Assembly (NCBI RefSeq): GCF_011090385.1 | Contig: NZ_SEWW01000003.1 | Coordinates: 248,001 to 312,000, forward strand | Reading direction: 5' to 3' | Origin: Aquirufa beregesia | GTDB lineage: Bacteria > Bacteroidota > Bacteroidia > Cytophagales > Spirosomataceae | DNA length: 64,000 nt | In this document: positions 40,401 through 47,774 of the stretch, one piece after another | Layout of the letters: each line of letters begins with the position of its first letter | Position numbering within the stretch: position 1 is the first letter of the stretch | Position numbers and translations under genes: made by a program | Notes under the pieces: generated by a model | Seen by the model: only the letters and a program-made list of their open reading frames with translations | Databases searched by the model: none | Told to the model about the DNA's origin: nothing

Positions 40401-41082
40401 GGAAGTGGGTCCAGATGTGAATCACCCTTGGGATACGGACTTAGATGGGAAAGAAGATTTTCGTGATAAGGATTCCGATAATGATGGCATCCCCGATCAA
40501 TTGGAAGTAGGGCCTAATGTGTTAATTCCGATAGATTCAGATCAGGATACGCTTCCTGATTACCGAGATGTGGACTCTGACAATAATGGATTAACGGATA
40601 CTGTGGAGGTAGGACCAGATCCTTTACAACCTTTGGATACTGATGCTGATGGAATAGCCAATTATCGAGATATAGATGATGATCAGGATGGAATAATCGA
40701 TGCTTATGAAAATGACGTCAATTATGGAGGATTGCCGGATTGTGATCAAGATGGGATAGACAACCGAGTAGATGCTGATATGTGTGAGATTTTTTCACCT
40801 CAAGCTATTTCACCCAATCAAGATGGAATGAATGATGTTTTGGTCATCCCCGGAATATTTAGAATGCAACCCAATCGAATGGTTATTGTCAATAGATGGG
40901 GGGATGTGGTCTATGAAACCAACAATTATCAAAATAATTGGGGAGGTTTGACAAATAAGACCATTGGTCTATTGACTAGCAATGGGAATTTGCCTGATGG
41001 GACTTATTATTACTATGTTGATTTTTTCGGGAAGTATCCGAATATCCGAACATTCGTGTACATCAATCGACTAGCGAAATAG
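31489..41082 (+). CDS. giant secreted multidomain protein with T9SS type B sorting domain
   Basis: The protein has 3197 residues. A long signal peptide occupies about residues 1-42. Five Ig-like module pairs follow to about residue 1115: module A has TQLAGxxQTI and YxGxKxLxFSGA, and module B has PFxGxNxL, DxYGNxxxDFNA, NPIxV and GGxISGLGS. Residues about 1130-1440 resemble a gluzincin peptidase but carry YEFGR (1252-1256) where HExxH is expected. A linker, a TSP3-like segment (about 1684-1730) and a cadherin-like domain (about 1745-1820) come next. Two more A/B pairs follow to about 2280, then an Asp-rich calcium-type region (about 2285-3095). The last 95 residues are the gliding-motility-associated type B sorting domain (FSPQAISPNQDGMNDVL, VNRWGDVVYE, LPDGTYYYYVDF). 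It is probably a T9SS-exported adhesin or matrix protein. Confidence 0.9.
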   Translation: MMFQRNSNKSIDLFIKTMVAFILKGLAFPLLIWGSPLVVAKADLHSTNPFIGQAIKYKITISSSTDFLAGDVKTIVVRAVDSQGNVITSYEGPKSLVFSGANPSRMGQSPMVNGVKLGEKLQVNFTKGLFAFGLQLFKQEMAAISVKGDDLASFENEKLLIQVKPSKNTRLLADLVAQQAREQSIRGTLALVDMYGNLLADFDPSKDPITVTASTGGVIHGLGSSQNNVLNQASDAQAGLIDFATLGMKYTGKAGKVIFQFTSSKYNASDTVGFDLGKERSYLLKSANQNQLVGTEKTLNIYIQDRYGNLDTSFTGIKKLLFSGASPSLKQGILPSINKVPFGSKVSISFIQGVANVGISLFKAEKAMISVKDDEFSSLEEEKLEIEVLPLLGNALKLKISETQKVGEPISGFIQITDSYGNEVSDFNASKNPITVTNSMGGIISGLGSAKNNVINQSTDIILGKADLSALKMIYTGKIGEVDLTFSLKSGYSEIVKNRVFYPGLSYYNRIKVEGLTTQLAGVPQTITLRLLDSSNNTLHNFNGVKDLLFQGASVAKSVGKAPTALNSLSVPINFGSVTTIQFVNGIASTQVVLYQSEKVSLGVSEFLGAESLVENHLSINVKASSFHHLDISLTSPQVNGQVFQGINTLKALDEYGNVCSDFNAQQNPIRVETPNTGIWGFKSLGNTFMLNRSSDFVQGELNLAEKGFFYQGAASTSFRFVAQNGIETTSSTIQFVNSNQSAKLYISGNLTQLAGDSQLLIISALNSVGDTILSYQGNKMLVFTGAGNIPNSIFQAKVQNNSAATESPLGKAISIQFINGRAQVPIYLYLAENALLSVRETNVFGAMAGNDFLIQVKANSPKQLAASISSPQTRGKPFVGNNSLTVKDTFGNICLDFNASIQPVSIQVSSGLGHVSGLGSAQNNVLNQASDFKNGVANLTALGFIYQPAASTLNRKTLLSKKLILSTESNTLDVFSSNFIFSLSDESSLISTQSDGIVISDTEERLSITGSAIQFTGKSQFIKLEAKDAQGVLVRTYSGVKNLIFSESVIPNSSQMIATALGIPFGQSTAVEFFEGTATLELILKTVVNQDTIRVKDGALASQLPGDYLVAKVVLGNVTSSSGNQYGLTDDVYFSFDRRQIPVWSIQGRNAVIRIDKSIINNDQLTDAGTLAKLVERTDALYDFYKNSLGYEPPGGNPDFGYKTSVFFGIPSCGSGCGLVGAKGIEVSGFDNIYFNLKNNTNVNRDVILAYEFGRNFFDFSSKVLFPYNPNSQEKNGGMAEAFASLFTAYAFNDLLTDPQQRKFNETLLNISWFRENFIGYINDLDANPYNVWAKWDRIGYNDYNRGTGTNTDDEPAWKPVGLLEGIISTFGKSTIFPKFFQELRKMPKVNTIEDALSNIAQVAANCTQTNLVPFFKHVVKFNLNLATEAAISALSPHPDKLIQYENLLWYISPFHTVRINIRSINYLNNQNWYVIKKGNKIISSSQHGNNEIPYSILGNQHEVDLTIEMQDANHQVLDAYTIKLKKRHNINFFDYSDDLYAFYLANRSTKIYQESGNVVIENVSPTLFDHGLLRKSFRIAKDRTMRLSSVVRRIGPNFQTNVVNNYAAVVTGGTFYGSGSLRLGFDIGQNNITSNFTLNQFIYSKKLLKPEANLSVVTIGLESVGNQQKSYFSNLLYRDETDTDGDGLVDFEDNCPSTYNPNQLDTDRDGLGDACDDDFDDDGNINSTDPNPMVPIAQNDVIQQAFSQGTIHWQILKNDDFLPGASISLRRVSGTDTGILNLNSLTGFMTYSPTESEEDSVSFIYEVCNTLTGVCATAQVKILDINQASKFILTGSSTQIAGSSQTVRIQATNRRGIPIPTYSGTKVLQFSGTNSSLATTFKSRANGLDFGLNTPVNFSNGEAQIDVILYKSGLDSLSATESIIKTSGLDKLAIHVSEKAFQKLSVQLQNPQVNQKPFYGLNSLIAQDEYGNPVLAFNAAINPITVSASQGGVISGLSGGYRLTSSSDFNQGMANLTQLGMTYSGVNGLDVLTFSPTIGLSTQSEILIQSDLIKPTQLLISGDSVQVAGNANMITIRVLNDLGELMDTYSGTKTLLFSGAKNSINPVVFPQVIDNLSQIRNFGSATSIDFVGGIAQISMKLFHAFLAQIQVQILEDTLTSSILPVLVKAGPLAKFNLQMTSPQTTETPFVGVNTLSALDAFGNLILDFNAGLSPIKVTSTLPGFISGLSGGDQLINSGDFVQGIANLSALGMLYFGTEGKGFFTFKSSSGIQITSNLIEILMADFDGDGIPNSMECYQTYTLRGNCQDFDGDGLVNSMDTDSDGDGIPDEREKNRDSDGDRHADYLDLDSDNDGILDSIEGEFDPDGDGIPNYLDLDSDNDGILDVWEASNTVRGNLDDNYDGRVDMKGLLPDANGNGLADFLEIGFGGSPAPIPDTDHDGKPDYVDLDSDNDGIVDAIEGTKDIDGDSFPNYRDLDSDGDWLGDQDERNVDNDMDGIPNYLDSDSDDDGIPDAWEGKNKCATCQQMKDDLDDGWDDRGQYIKVIDTDSDGTSDFLDLDSDNDCIPDRIELGADGDGDEIPNFRDLDSDNDGMLDSQEAGDCLYPRDSDSDGLYDFEDSDADNDTIPDSVEVGPNPTNPVDTDKDGTLDYLDVDSDGDGIPDSVEAGSNPSKPVDTDGDGKADYQDVDSDNDTIPDFKEAGSNPLTPVDTDSDGMADYLDLDSDQDGMPDEVEAGLDPNKPIDGDLDGQEDFRDLDSDNDSILDAVEAGDFLHPVDTDADGKADYCDADSDNDGILDKIEVGLDPSNPLDTDEDGRADFRDIDSDNDGMLDGLEAGLDATKPVDSDSDGMPDYRDSDSDNDGILDVIEAGSDPSKPLDTDRDGLEDFRDLDSDNDTILDAVEVGNDPQIPIDTDQDGLANYRDMDSDEDSIPDQVEAGSNPLNPVDTDGDSYPDYLDLDSDNDTIPDKLEVGPDVNHPWDTDLDGKEDFRDKDSDNDGIPDQLEVGPNVLIPIDSDQDTLPDYRDVDSDNNGLTDTVEVGPDPLQPLDTDADGIANYRDIDDDQDGIIDAYENDVNYGGLPDCDQDGIDNRVDADMCEIFSPQAISPNQDGMNDVLVIPGIFRMQPNRMVIVNRWGDVVYETNNYQNNWGGLTNKTIGLLTSNGNLPDGTYYYYVDFFGKYPNIRTFVYINRLAK
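39391..40713 (+). repeat. 13 tandem units of about 102 bp (calcium-type Asp-rich repeat)
   Basis: Each unit encodes about 34 residues of the form NPxxPVDTDxDGxxDY then xDxDSDNDxIPDxxEAG. The DxDxDGxxD loops resemble thrombospondin type 3 calcium sites. Copies are diverged at the DNA level, though the protein spacing is kept almost exactly, so the array is old and under selection. Less regular repeats of the same kind extend upstream to about 38341. The array joins the Ig-like modules to the sorting domain, probably as a calcium-stiffened stalk. Confidence 0.88.
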
Positions 41083-41102
41083 TGAAAAAGAATTTGAGCG
41101 TT

Positions 41103-41552
41103 TTATCTAAACTGTTGGATATACAAGGAAATTAAGTCTGACTCAAATCCTTTTCTCATGGCATATTGGTAGCACTTTTGTTTTTTGGTCCAATCATTGA
41201 CATCTTTTACTTGATTAAATTTGTCTATCAGTATCGATTCCAAAGTGGCTTCGTAGGGAAGTTCCTTTAGCTCTTCTAAGGCACTTTGGATCAACGTGTC
41301 TTTAATCTGTAATCGTGTAAGCTCAAATTTGATTTTATTTCTACCCCAAGATTTTTGGTTGAATTTGGATCGAACAAAAAGTTTTGCAAATCGCTCTTGA
41401 TTGAGGTAATTGTTGTCTTCTAGCCAATCCAGATAAGCGGCTTGTTCTTCTGGTAATACGGAAAAGGACTCCAGTTTGACTTGTATTTCCCAAACACAGC
41501 GCTCCTGATAGGCACAGTAGCGAGCCAGTTTCTGTAAAATTTCCGATTTCAT
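41103..41552 (-). CDS. recX: regulatory protein RecX
   Basis: This 149-residue helical protein has three RecX-type repeats: LARYCAYQERCVWEIQVKL, LDWLEDNNYLNQERFAKLFVRSKFNQKSWGRNKIKFEL, and YAMRKGFESDLI. RecX binds RecA filaments and limits recombinase activity. The gene lies six bases downstream of hemA on the same strand, so the two are probably co-transcribed. RecA is not in this window. The C-terminus converges on the giant gene with only about 20 bases between the stops. Confidence 0.9.
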   Translation of the reverse strand: MKSEILQKLARYCAYQERCVWEIQVKLESFSVLPEEQAAYLDWLEDNNYLNQERFAKLFVRSKFNQKSWGRNKIKFELTRLQIKDTLIQSALEELKELPYEATLESILIDKFNQVKDVNDWTKKQKCYQYAMRKGFESDLISLYIQQFR

Positions 41553-41558
41553 GGGAAT

Positions 41559-42845
41559 TTAAGGGTTAGGAGAGCTAGAATCGACCTCCTCATAAGCTTC
41601 CAAATTGAATAAATCATTCAAAGCATCGACCATACTATCTGACTCACCTCGTTTGCAGGCCGCCTTCAAATGGATAATAGGTTGTTTGATGATTTTTTGA
41701 ACCAAGCTAGCCGTAATTTTTTCCAATTTTTCAGCCTCTTGAGGATTGAGTCCTTTCAAATGGCGATTGATTTCTTCTTTACGGATTTGCTCTAGCGCAT
41801 TTTTCAATTTATGGATGGTCGGAGAAACTTCCATTTCTTTAGACCAATCATTGAAACTAATGACAGATTCATCGATGATTCTACGAACATCTGGCACGGA
41901 CGCCATCCGAATACGCAAGGCTTCATCGGCCCGTTCTTTCAATGAATCAATGTTATACAGTAATACTCCTGATATCTTTTCAATACCCTCTTCAATACTT
42001 CTTGGAACCGATAGGTCTATAAAATATTTAAAAGTCAATATGGATAATTTCTTTAATTCTGCTTGGGTGATGATCGGGTCTTGATTGCGTACAGAGGAGA
42101 TAATGATATCTGCCTGAGCAATTTCCTTCCACAAATCTTCAATAGGTGCCACACGGAATGATTTATCATGGGCTATTTTTTCCGCCTTTTCTATGGTACG
42201 GTTCATGATGGTGATTTCAGCGAAATCTTTATCCTCCATGTTTTTACACACGTCCAAACCAATTTCCCCTAAACCAAGAATCAACACCTTCGGTTGGGCA
42301 ATGGCCTGAGATAATTCTTCTGCCAAAGCGACCGTCGCATAAGAAACAGAAGCGGCTCCATCACGGAAAGAGGTCTCCTGCGCTACTCGTTTATTGGCAT
42401 AAAAGATGGTATGCATTAAACGGTGCAAATACGGACCCGCTAAATTTAAATCGGCCGATTGCTGATAGGCCTTTTTGATTTGATTCGGAATCTGTAAATC
42501 CCCTACCACTTTAGATTGTAAACCCGTAGCCACTTCAAATAAGTGCCTTAAAGAGGCCTCCGCGTCAGATTCATGATGAAAGTAAGGCGTGTACTCTTGC
42601 GTTTGATGCAAGCCTTTTTCAATCAATAAACTCTTCACTAAATTGTGGGAAATATCTTCTGGAGTAGTATAATACACCTCTGTACGATTGCAGGTAGATA
42701 CAATCAACATTTCTTGTAATCCAAAAAGGTCTTTACATTTAATAGCAAAGGCTCTACTTTCTTCCTCATTTAATGCTACTTGCTCACGAATCGTGAGAGG
42801 AGCGGAGCGATGAGATATACTTATAGACTTAAACGGAATTGACAT
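41559..42845 (-). CDS. hemA: glutamyl-tRNA reductase
   Basis: This 428-residue enzyme reduces glutamyl-tRNA(Glu) to glutamate-1-semialdehyde, the first committed step of C5-pathway tetrapyrrole synthesis. The catalytic Cys52 lies in VSTCNRTEVY. SISHRSAPLTIRE, LFEVATGLQSKVVGDLQI, the NADPH motif LILGLGEIGLDV and the C-terminal dimerisation helices (LKNALEQIRKEEINR) are present. The ATG at 42845 is preferred to a TTG nine codons upstream. A promoter -7 element lies just upstream. Heme made here could serve the c-type heme protein at 19.7 kb, but that is only a general link. Confidence 0.95.
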   Translation of the reverse strand: MSIPFKSISISHRSAPLTIREQVALNEEESRAFAIKCKDLFGLQEMLIVSTCNRTEVYYTTPEDISHNLVKSLLIEKGLHQTQEYTPYFHHESDAEASLRHLFEVATGLQSKVVGDLQIPNQIKKAYQQSADLNLAGPYLHRLMHTIFYANKRVAQETSFRDGAASVSYATVALAEELSQAIAQPKVLILGLGEIGLDVCKNMEDKDFAEITIMNRTIEKAEKIAHDKSFRVAPIEDLWKEIAQADIIISSVRNQDPIITQAELKKLSILTFKYFIDLSVPRSIEEGIEKISGVLLYNIDSLKERADEALRIRMASVPDVRRIIDESVISFNDWSKEMEVSPTIHKLKNALEQIRKEEINRHLKGLNPQEAEKLEKITASLVQKIIKQPIIHLKAACKRGESDSMVDALNDLFNLEAYEEVDSSSPNP

Positions 42846-42869
42846 TCGGTGGTTTTGAAAAATAATTAA

Positions 42870-42877
42870 CAAAAGTA
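42870..42877 (-). promoter_or_regulatory. predicted -7 element for hemA-recX
   Basis: On the minus strand this reads TACTTTTG, an exact TAnnTTTG, 24 bases before the hemA ATG. No correctly spaced TTTG is visible for the -33 element. Confidence 0.4.
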
Positions 42878-42949
42878 CGAACCAAAATTTATTTTATGTA
42901 CTGTCTTGACAAGAAAATAGTAAATTAGACAAAGTTTAAATAACACAAG

Positions 42950-43774
42950 ATGGACTTCAGCAACAAGACAGTTTTTATTACCGGTGCGTCTAGAGGTATC
43001 GGATTTGAAATTGCTAAAAAAATGGCCTCAGTAGGTGCAAACGTGGTTATTGCTGCCAAAACTGCCACACCTCATCCTAAATTGCCGGGAACTGTTTTTT
43101 CTGCGGCCGAGGAAATTGAGCGTTTGGGTGGCCGTGCCTTACCTTTAGTCTTGGATATTCGTGATGAAAATCATGTTTTTGAAGCCGTAGAAAAAGTGGT
43201 GGAGACCTTCGGAGGGATTGATATCTTAGTGAATAATGCCTCCGCCATTTCTTTGACTGGGACCCTATGGACCGATATGAAAAAGTATGACTTGATGCAT
43301 CAAGTGAATGCCCGTGGTACTTTTTTAACTTCCAAAGCTTGCTTGCCTCATTTATTGAAGTCGAAAAACCCGCATGTATTAACACTTTCTCCACCTTTAA
43401 ATCTAGAAGCCCGCTGGTTTGAAAACCATGTGGCTTATTCCATGGCTAAATTTGGGATGTCACTTTGTACTTTAGGTATGGCGGCTGAGTTCAAAAATAA
43501 AGTGGCATTCAATTCCCTTTGGCCTAAAACCATCATAGCCACAGCGGCTATTGAATTTGCTGTGGGGAATTCAGATATGCTGGATCGGGCAAGAAAACCG
43601 AGTATCATGGCTGATGCCGCTTACGAGATATTTAAACAAGACCATGTAAGTACCACAGGTCAGTTTTTTATTGATGAAGAAGTCTTGCGCGCGGCCAATT
43701 ACACGGATTTTGATGTCTATAAAGTCAATCCAAGTTTGGGTGATCACGAATTAATTCCTGACTTTTTTATTTAA
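42950..43774 (+). CDS. SDR oxidoreductase, HSDL2-like
   Basis: This 274-residue short-chain dehydrogenase has TGASRGIG (residues 11-18) and NNAS (95-98). The catalytic residues are Ser147, Tyr163 and Lys167 (YSMAK). The segment AAKTATPHPKLPGTVFSAAEE and the ending ADAAYEIFKQ...TTGQFFIDEEVL closely follow the N-terminal domain of hydroxysteroid dehydrogenase-like protein 2. A role in fatty-acid or related lipid metabolism is inferred from that similarity. No sterol-carrier domain is attached. It heads a seven-gene co-directional cluster reaching 50184, and the next gene starts four bases after its stop. Confidence 0.9.
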   Translation: MDFSNKTVFITGASRGIGFEIAKKMASVGANVVIAAKTATPHPKLPGTVFSAAEEIERLGGRALPLVLDIRDENHVFEAVEKVVETFGGIDILVNNASAISLTGTLWTDMKKYDLMHQVNARGTFLTSKACLPHLLKSKNPHVLTLSPPLNLEARWFENHVAYSMAKFGMSLCTLGMAAEFKNKVAFNSLWPKTIIATAAIEFAVGNSDMLDRARKPSIMADAAYEIFKQDHVSTTGQFFIDEEVLRAANYTDFDVYKVNPSLGDHELIPDFFI

Positions 43775-43778
43775 CGCC

Positions 43779-44774
43779 TTGCCTTTAATTCAATCAGCAC
43801 CAAGCTATCAGCCACCCTTTTGGTTACCAGAGGGTCATACACAAAGTATGTACACGGCTTTATTTCGAAAAATCCCCCATTTGACTCCACGGAGGGAAAG
43901 ATTGATTTTAAGCGATCAGGACTTTGTGGATTTGGATTGGTATGTTGACGCCCCTTTGTCTGATAAACCTTTGCTCATCATTTCTCACGGTTTAGAAGGA
44001 AGTAGTCAAGCGCAATACGTGAGAGGACTAGTAAAAACCATGATAGCTCAGGGATTCAATGCCTTGGCTTGGAACTTTCGGTCTTGTTCTGGAGTGATGA
44101 ATAATAAGTTGCGTTTTTATCATAGTGGTGCCACGGAGGATCTGGAGGAAGTGATTCAAACATGTGTTGACCGTGGGGCTAATTGCATTTATTTGGCCGG
44201 TTTTAGTTTGGGTGGGAATCTTACCTTAAAATGGTTAGGTGAACAAGGGCAAAATCATCCAAATTTGATTCGAAAAGCTGTGGCATTTTCCGTACCTTTG
44301 CACCTTTCAAGTAGTAGCCGAAAGTTGGCACGACGAGAAAATGGACTCTACACTCATCGATTTTTACAAACTCTTCTATCTAAAGCAAAAGAAAAAGCTG
44401 TGTTATTTCCCACGGCTGTCGATGTGGCTATTCTGCAAAGAATCAAAACATTGAGGGAGTTTGATGATGTGATTACGGGTCCATTACACGGTTTTAAAGA
44501 TGCGGAAGACTATTACGAACAAAATAGTGCGCTGTATTTTTTAGATAAAATTCAGGTTCCTACTCTGGTAGTGAATGCCCAAAATGATCCATTTTTATCG
44601 CCCGAATGCCTACCGGCATCTCTGGCTTCCACTTGGAAAAATGTCTTTTTGGAATTGCCTACTCAAGGTGGGCATTGTGGATTCTATCCTTCAGATTATC
44701 GAGGAACCTTGTGGTCGGAACAACGGGCAATGAATTGGTTTTTGAATAAAGAAACGATTAATTATGTCGAATAA
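43779..44774 (+). CDS. alpha/beta hydrolase, YheT family
   Basis: This 331-residue protein has the YheT pattern: PFWLPEGHTQSMYTALFR, DFVDLDWY, LLIISHGLEGSSQAQYVRG, NFRSCSG and the nucleophile elbow GFSLGGN. The acid in NAQNDPFL and the late GGHCGF histidine complete the triad. Substrates are unknown, though related proteins are esterases or lipases. No ATG occurs before residue 24, so the start is a TTG at 43779. That start is supported by conserved N-terminal sequence and the four-base gap to the SDR stop. It overlaps the next gene by 11 bases. Confidence 0.88.
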   Translation: MPLIQSAPSYQPPFWLPEGHTQSMYTALFRKIPHLTPRRERLILSDQDFVDLDWYVDAPLSDKPLLIISHGLEGSSQAQYVRGLVKTMIAQGFNALAWNFRSCSGVMNNKLRFYHSGATEDLEEVIQTCVDRGANCIYLAGFSLGGNLTLKWLGEQGQNHPNLIRKAVAFSVPLHLSSSSRKLARRENGLYTHRFLQTLLSKAKEKAVLFPTAVDVAILQRIKTLREFDDVITGPLHGFKDAEDYYEQNSALYFLDKIQVPTLVVNAQNDPFLSPECLPASLASTWKNVFLELPTQGGHCGFYPSDYRGTLWSEQRAMNWFLNKETINYVE

Positions 44775-46674
44775 ACAGTTGGAGCCATTGCACATTGTGA
44801 TTGATTTTGATAGCACTTTTACCAAAGTAGAAGGGCTAGATGAGTTGGCGAATATCGCCTTACAAGGAAACTCGAAACAGAAGGAGATTGTCTCCAAGAT
44901 TCGAGAAATTACGGAAAAAGGGATGACAGGTTCCTATTCTTTTGCTGATTCATTACGGGATCGTGTGGCGCTTTTGTCGGCCAACCGTAGCCATGTCGAT
45001 CAATTGATAGCGTTCTTGAAAGGTAAAATTTCCGATTCTTTCAATCGAAATAAAGAGTTTATCCAAGAGCATGCAGAGCAAATTCTGATTGTTTCTAGCG
45101 GTTTTAAGGACTTTATTGTTCCTGTGGTGCAAGAATTAGGCATCCCAGCAGAAAATGTATTTGCGAATACCTTTAACTACGATGCCGAAGGTAATATCAC
45201 AGGCTATGATCACGATAATTTATTGTCGAAAGACCGCGGTAAAGTAAGCCTTTTACAATCCTTGCAATTAGAAGGGGAAGTATATGTTATTGGCGATGGA
45301 TATACTGATTATGAATTGCGTGAGGCGGGTTTAGCCAATAAGTTTTTTGCCTTTACTGAAAACGTATCTCGCAAGGTGGTGGTGGAGAAAGCAGACCACG
45401 TAGTACCCTCTTTAGACGAGTTTTTATATATCAATGGACTGAGTCGTGCTCAGTCTTATCCTAAATCTAGGATCAAAGTTCTATTGTTGGAAAACGTTCA
45501 TCCTCATGCTGTTCAAGCATTTAAGAAAGAAGGATTCCAAGTTGAATTGTTAAAAGGAGCTTTAGATGAGGCCGAATTGATTGAAAAAATCAAAGACGTT
45601 TCTATTCTTGGTTTACGTTCTAAAACCAATTTGACAAAAAAAGTATTAGAACATCCCAATGCCGCTCGTTTAATGTGCGTGGGGGCCTTCTGTATTGGAA
45701 CCAATCAAATCGATTTAGCTGAATGTGAAAATCGGGGTATTGCTGTTTTCAATGCACCTTATTCCAACACGCGTTCTGTAGTGGAATTATCCATAGGATT
45801 GATGGTTATGCTCACTCGTAATATCTTCGAGAAGTCGACCCGTATGCATGCCGGTGTTTGGGATAAATCTGCTACGAATTCTTACGAGATCCGTGGAAAA
45901 AAACTAGGCTTAGTGGGATATGGAAATATTGGAACCCAAATTTCCGTGATTGCCGAAGCTTTGGGTATGGAAGTGTATTTCTATGATACTGTCGATAAGT
46001 TGGCCTTAGGTAATGCCAAAAAATGTGCTAGCCTGAAAGAGCTGTTAAACTTGGCTGATTTTGTGAGTTTGCACGTGGATGGAAGAAAGGTGAACAGCAA
46101 CATCATCGGTAAGCAAGAGTTTTCTTGGATGAAAGACAATGTGATTTTCTTGAATCTTTCCAGAGGTCATGTCGTAGAAATTCCCGCTTTAGTAGAAGCC
46201 ATTAAATCGGGTAAAGTTTGGGGAGCTGCGGTCGACGTATTTCCGTTTGAGCCAAAGACCAACGATGAAGAATTCATCAATGAGTTGCGAGGATTACCCA
46301 ATGTCATTTTAACTCCGCATATTGGAGGATCCACCGAAGAGGCCCAAGCCAATATTGGGGAGTTTGTTCCAGCTAAATTATTGCAGTTTATGAACAATGG
46401 TAGTACTTATGGGTCGGTTAACTTCCCTGAACTACAATTACCTCCATTGGAAAATGCACATCGACTCTTGCATATCCACCATAATATGCCGGGAATTTTG
46501 GCTCAAATAAACAATGTGTTTGCCAAGTATCAGGTAAACATCATTGGTCAATACCTGAAAACAACCGAGAAAACAGGGTATGTCATCACGGATGTTGCCA
46601 AAGAATATTCCGAAGAAATAGTCAATGAATTGAAATTGATTGAGAATACCATTAAGTTTAGAATGCTTTATTAA
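44764..46674 (+). CDS. phosphoserine phosphatase-phosphoglycerate dehydrogenase fusion
   Basis: The protein has 636 residues. The first 225 or so form a HAD-type phosphoserine phosphatase (nucleophile Asp14 in IDFDST, later GDGYTDYELREA). Residues about 235-550 form D-3-phosphoglycerate dehydrogenase: LGLRSKTNLT, the NAD motif GLVGYGNIGTQI, FLNLSRGHVVE, AVDVFPFEP and TPHIGGSTEEAQ. Residues about 565-636 are an ACT domain (HHNMPGILAQINNVFAKYQVN) that usually senses serine. One polypeptide thus holds the first and third steps of the phosphorylated serine pathway (SerA and SerB). The SerC gene follows six bases later. It overlaps the YheT gene by 11 bases. Confidence 0.94.
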   Translation: MSNKQLEPLHIVIDFDSTFTKVEGLDELANIALQGNSKQKEIVSKIREITEKGMTGSYSFADSLRDRVALLSANRSHVDQLIAFLKGKISDSFNRNKEFIQEHAEQILIVSSGFKDFIVPVVQELGIPAENVFANTFNYDAEGNITGYDHDNLLSKDRGKVSLLQSLQLEGEVYVIGDGYTDYELREAGLANKFFAFTENVSRKVVVEKADHVVPSLDEFLYINGLSRAQSYPKSRIKVLLLENVHPHAVQAFKKEGFQVELLKGALDEAELIEKIKDVSILGLRSKTNLTKKVLEHPNAARLMCVGAFCIGTNQIDLAECENRGIAVFNAPYSNTRSVVELSIGLMVMLTRNIFEKSTRMHAGVWDKSATNSYEIRGKKLGLVGYGNIGTQISVIAEALGMEVYFYDTVDKLALGNAKKCASLKELLNLADFVSLHVDGRKVNSNIIGKQEFSWMKDNVIFLNLSRGHVVEIPALVEAIKSGKVWGAAVDVFPFEPKTNDEEFINELRGLPNVILTPHIGGSTEEAQANIGEFVPAKLLQFMNNGSTYGSVNFPELQLPPLENAHRLLHIHHNMPGILAQINNVFAKYQVNIIGQYLKTTEKTGYVITDVAKEYSEEIVNELKLIENTIKFRMLY

Positions 46675-46679
46675 TATTT

Positions 46680-47765
46680 ATGATGCAGCCCGTATTTTTT
46701 ACCCCTGGCCCAGCGGCACTTTATCCTACTGTTCAAGGACATTATGAGGAGGCTTTTCGCTTGTCCATCGGTTCCATTTCGCATCGTTCGGCTCAGTTTA
46801 GGAAAATTTACCAACATGCCGATGAGCAATTGAGGCAGTTGTTTAATTTACCTAAGCAAAACAATGCCATCCTTTTTACGGGTTCTGCCACTGAAATTTG
46901 GGAACGTATCATCATGAATATGGTGGAGCATGAGTGTTTTCACTTAGTGAATGGCTCATTTTCTAAAAAGTTTTTTGATTTTGCCCTAGACCTTCATAAA
47001 TATGCGCATGCGGCTCATAAGCCGTTCGGTGAGGGTTTCGATGCTTCTGATGTGCAAGTGCCCGAGTACGCTGAACTGATTTGTGCTACGGCTAATGAAA
47101 CCAGCTCAGGGGTGCAAATGCGCGCTCAAGAAATTCATAAACTGAAAAAAGCCAATAAGGATAAGTTCTTAGCGGTGGATATGGTTTCTTCGGCGCCTTA
47201 TACCAACTTAGATTTTAATATAGTAGATACGGCCTTTTTCTCTGTTCAAAAAGCCTTTGGCATGCCAGCAGGTTTGGGTGTTTGGATTGCCAATGAAGCC
47301 ATGCTTGAGAAAGCAGAAAGAATGAAAAAGCACGAAGGGGTGATTGGTACCTACCATTCATTACCTAGTCTTTGGGAAAATTATAAAAAGTTTGAAACAC
47401 CAGAGACTCCCAATGTGATGGGAATCTATGTATTAGGTAAAGTGGCGGAAGATTTTAACCGAATAGGTGTGGACCAAATCCGCAAAGAAACCGACCGCAA
47501 AGCGAAGGCACTATATGATTTTGCTAAGAAGTCAGATCGTTTTGAGGCCTTTGTTGAGAATGAATCCCATCGTTCGCAAACAGTAGTCGTATTGAATTGC
47601 CAAGAAGCAGCGGGTAGCGTCATTAAAAAAGTGAAAGATGCCTCGGGCATGATTGTGGGATCTGGATATGGCAAAATGAAAGAAACTCAAATAAGAATTG
47701 CTAATTTCCCTGCCGTTTCAAGTGAACAGGTGGAGGCATTGATACAAACCTTGAACGCTATTTAA
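46680..47765 (+). CDS. serC: phosphoserine aminotransferase
   Basis: This 361-residue class V PLP aminotransferase has FTPGPAALYP at the N-terminus, GSISHRSAQF and TGSATEIWE. The Schiff-base lysine Lys191 lies in FFSVQKAFGMPAGLG. It should transaminate 3-phosphohydroxypyruvate with glutamate. The position six bases after the SerB-SerA fusion completes the three-step route to serine in two genes and argues against an alanine-glyoxylate role, which the family also includes. Confidence 0.9.
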   Translation: MMQPVFFTPGPAALYPTVQGHYEEAFRLSIGSISHRSAQFRKIYQHADEQLRQLFNLPKQNNAILFTGSATEIWERIIMNMVEHECFHLVNGSFSKKFFDFALDLHKYAHAAHKPFGEGFDASDVQVPEYAELICATANETSSGVQMRAQEIHKLKKANKDKFLAVDMVSSAPYTNLDFNIVDTAFFSVQKAFGMPAGLGVWIANEAMLEKAERMKKHEGVIGTYHSLPSLWENYKKFETPETPNVMGIYVLGKVAEDFNRIGVDQIRKETDRKAKALYDFAKKSDRFEAFVENESHRSQTVVVLNCQEAAGSVIKKVKDASGMIVGSGYGKMKETQIRIANFPAVSSEQVEALIQTLNAI

Positions 47766-47774
47766 TAGAAGAAA

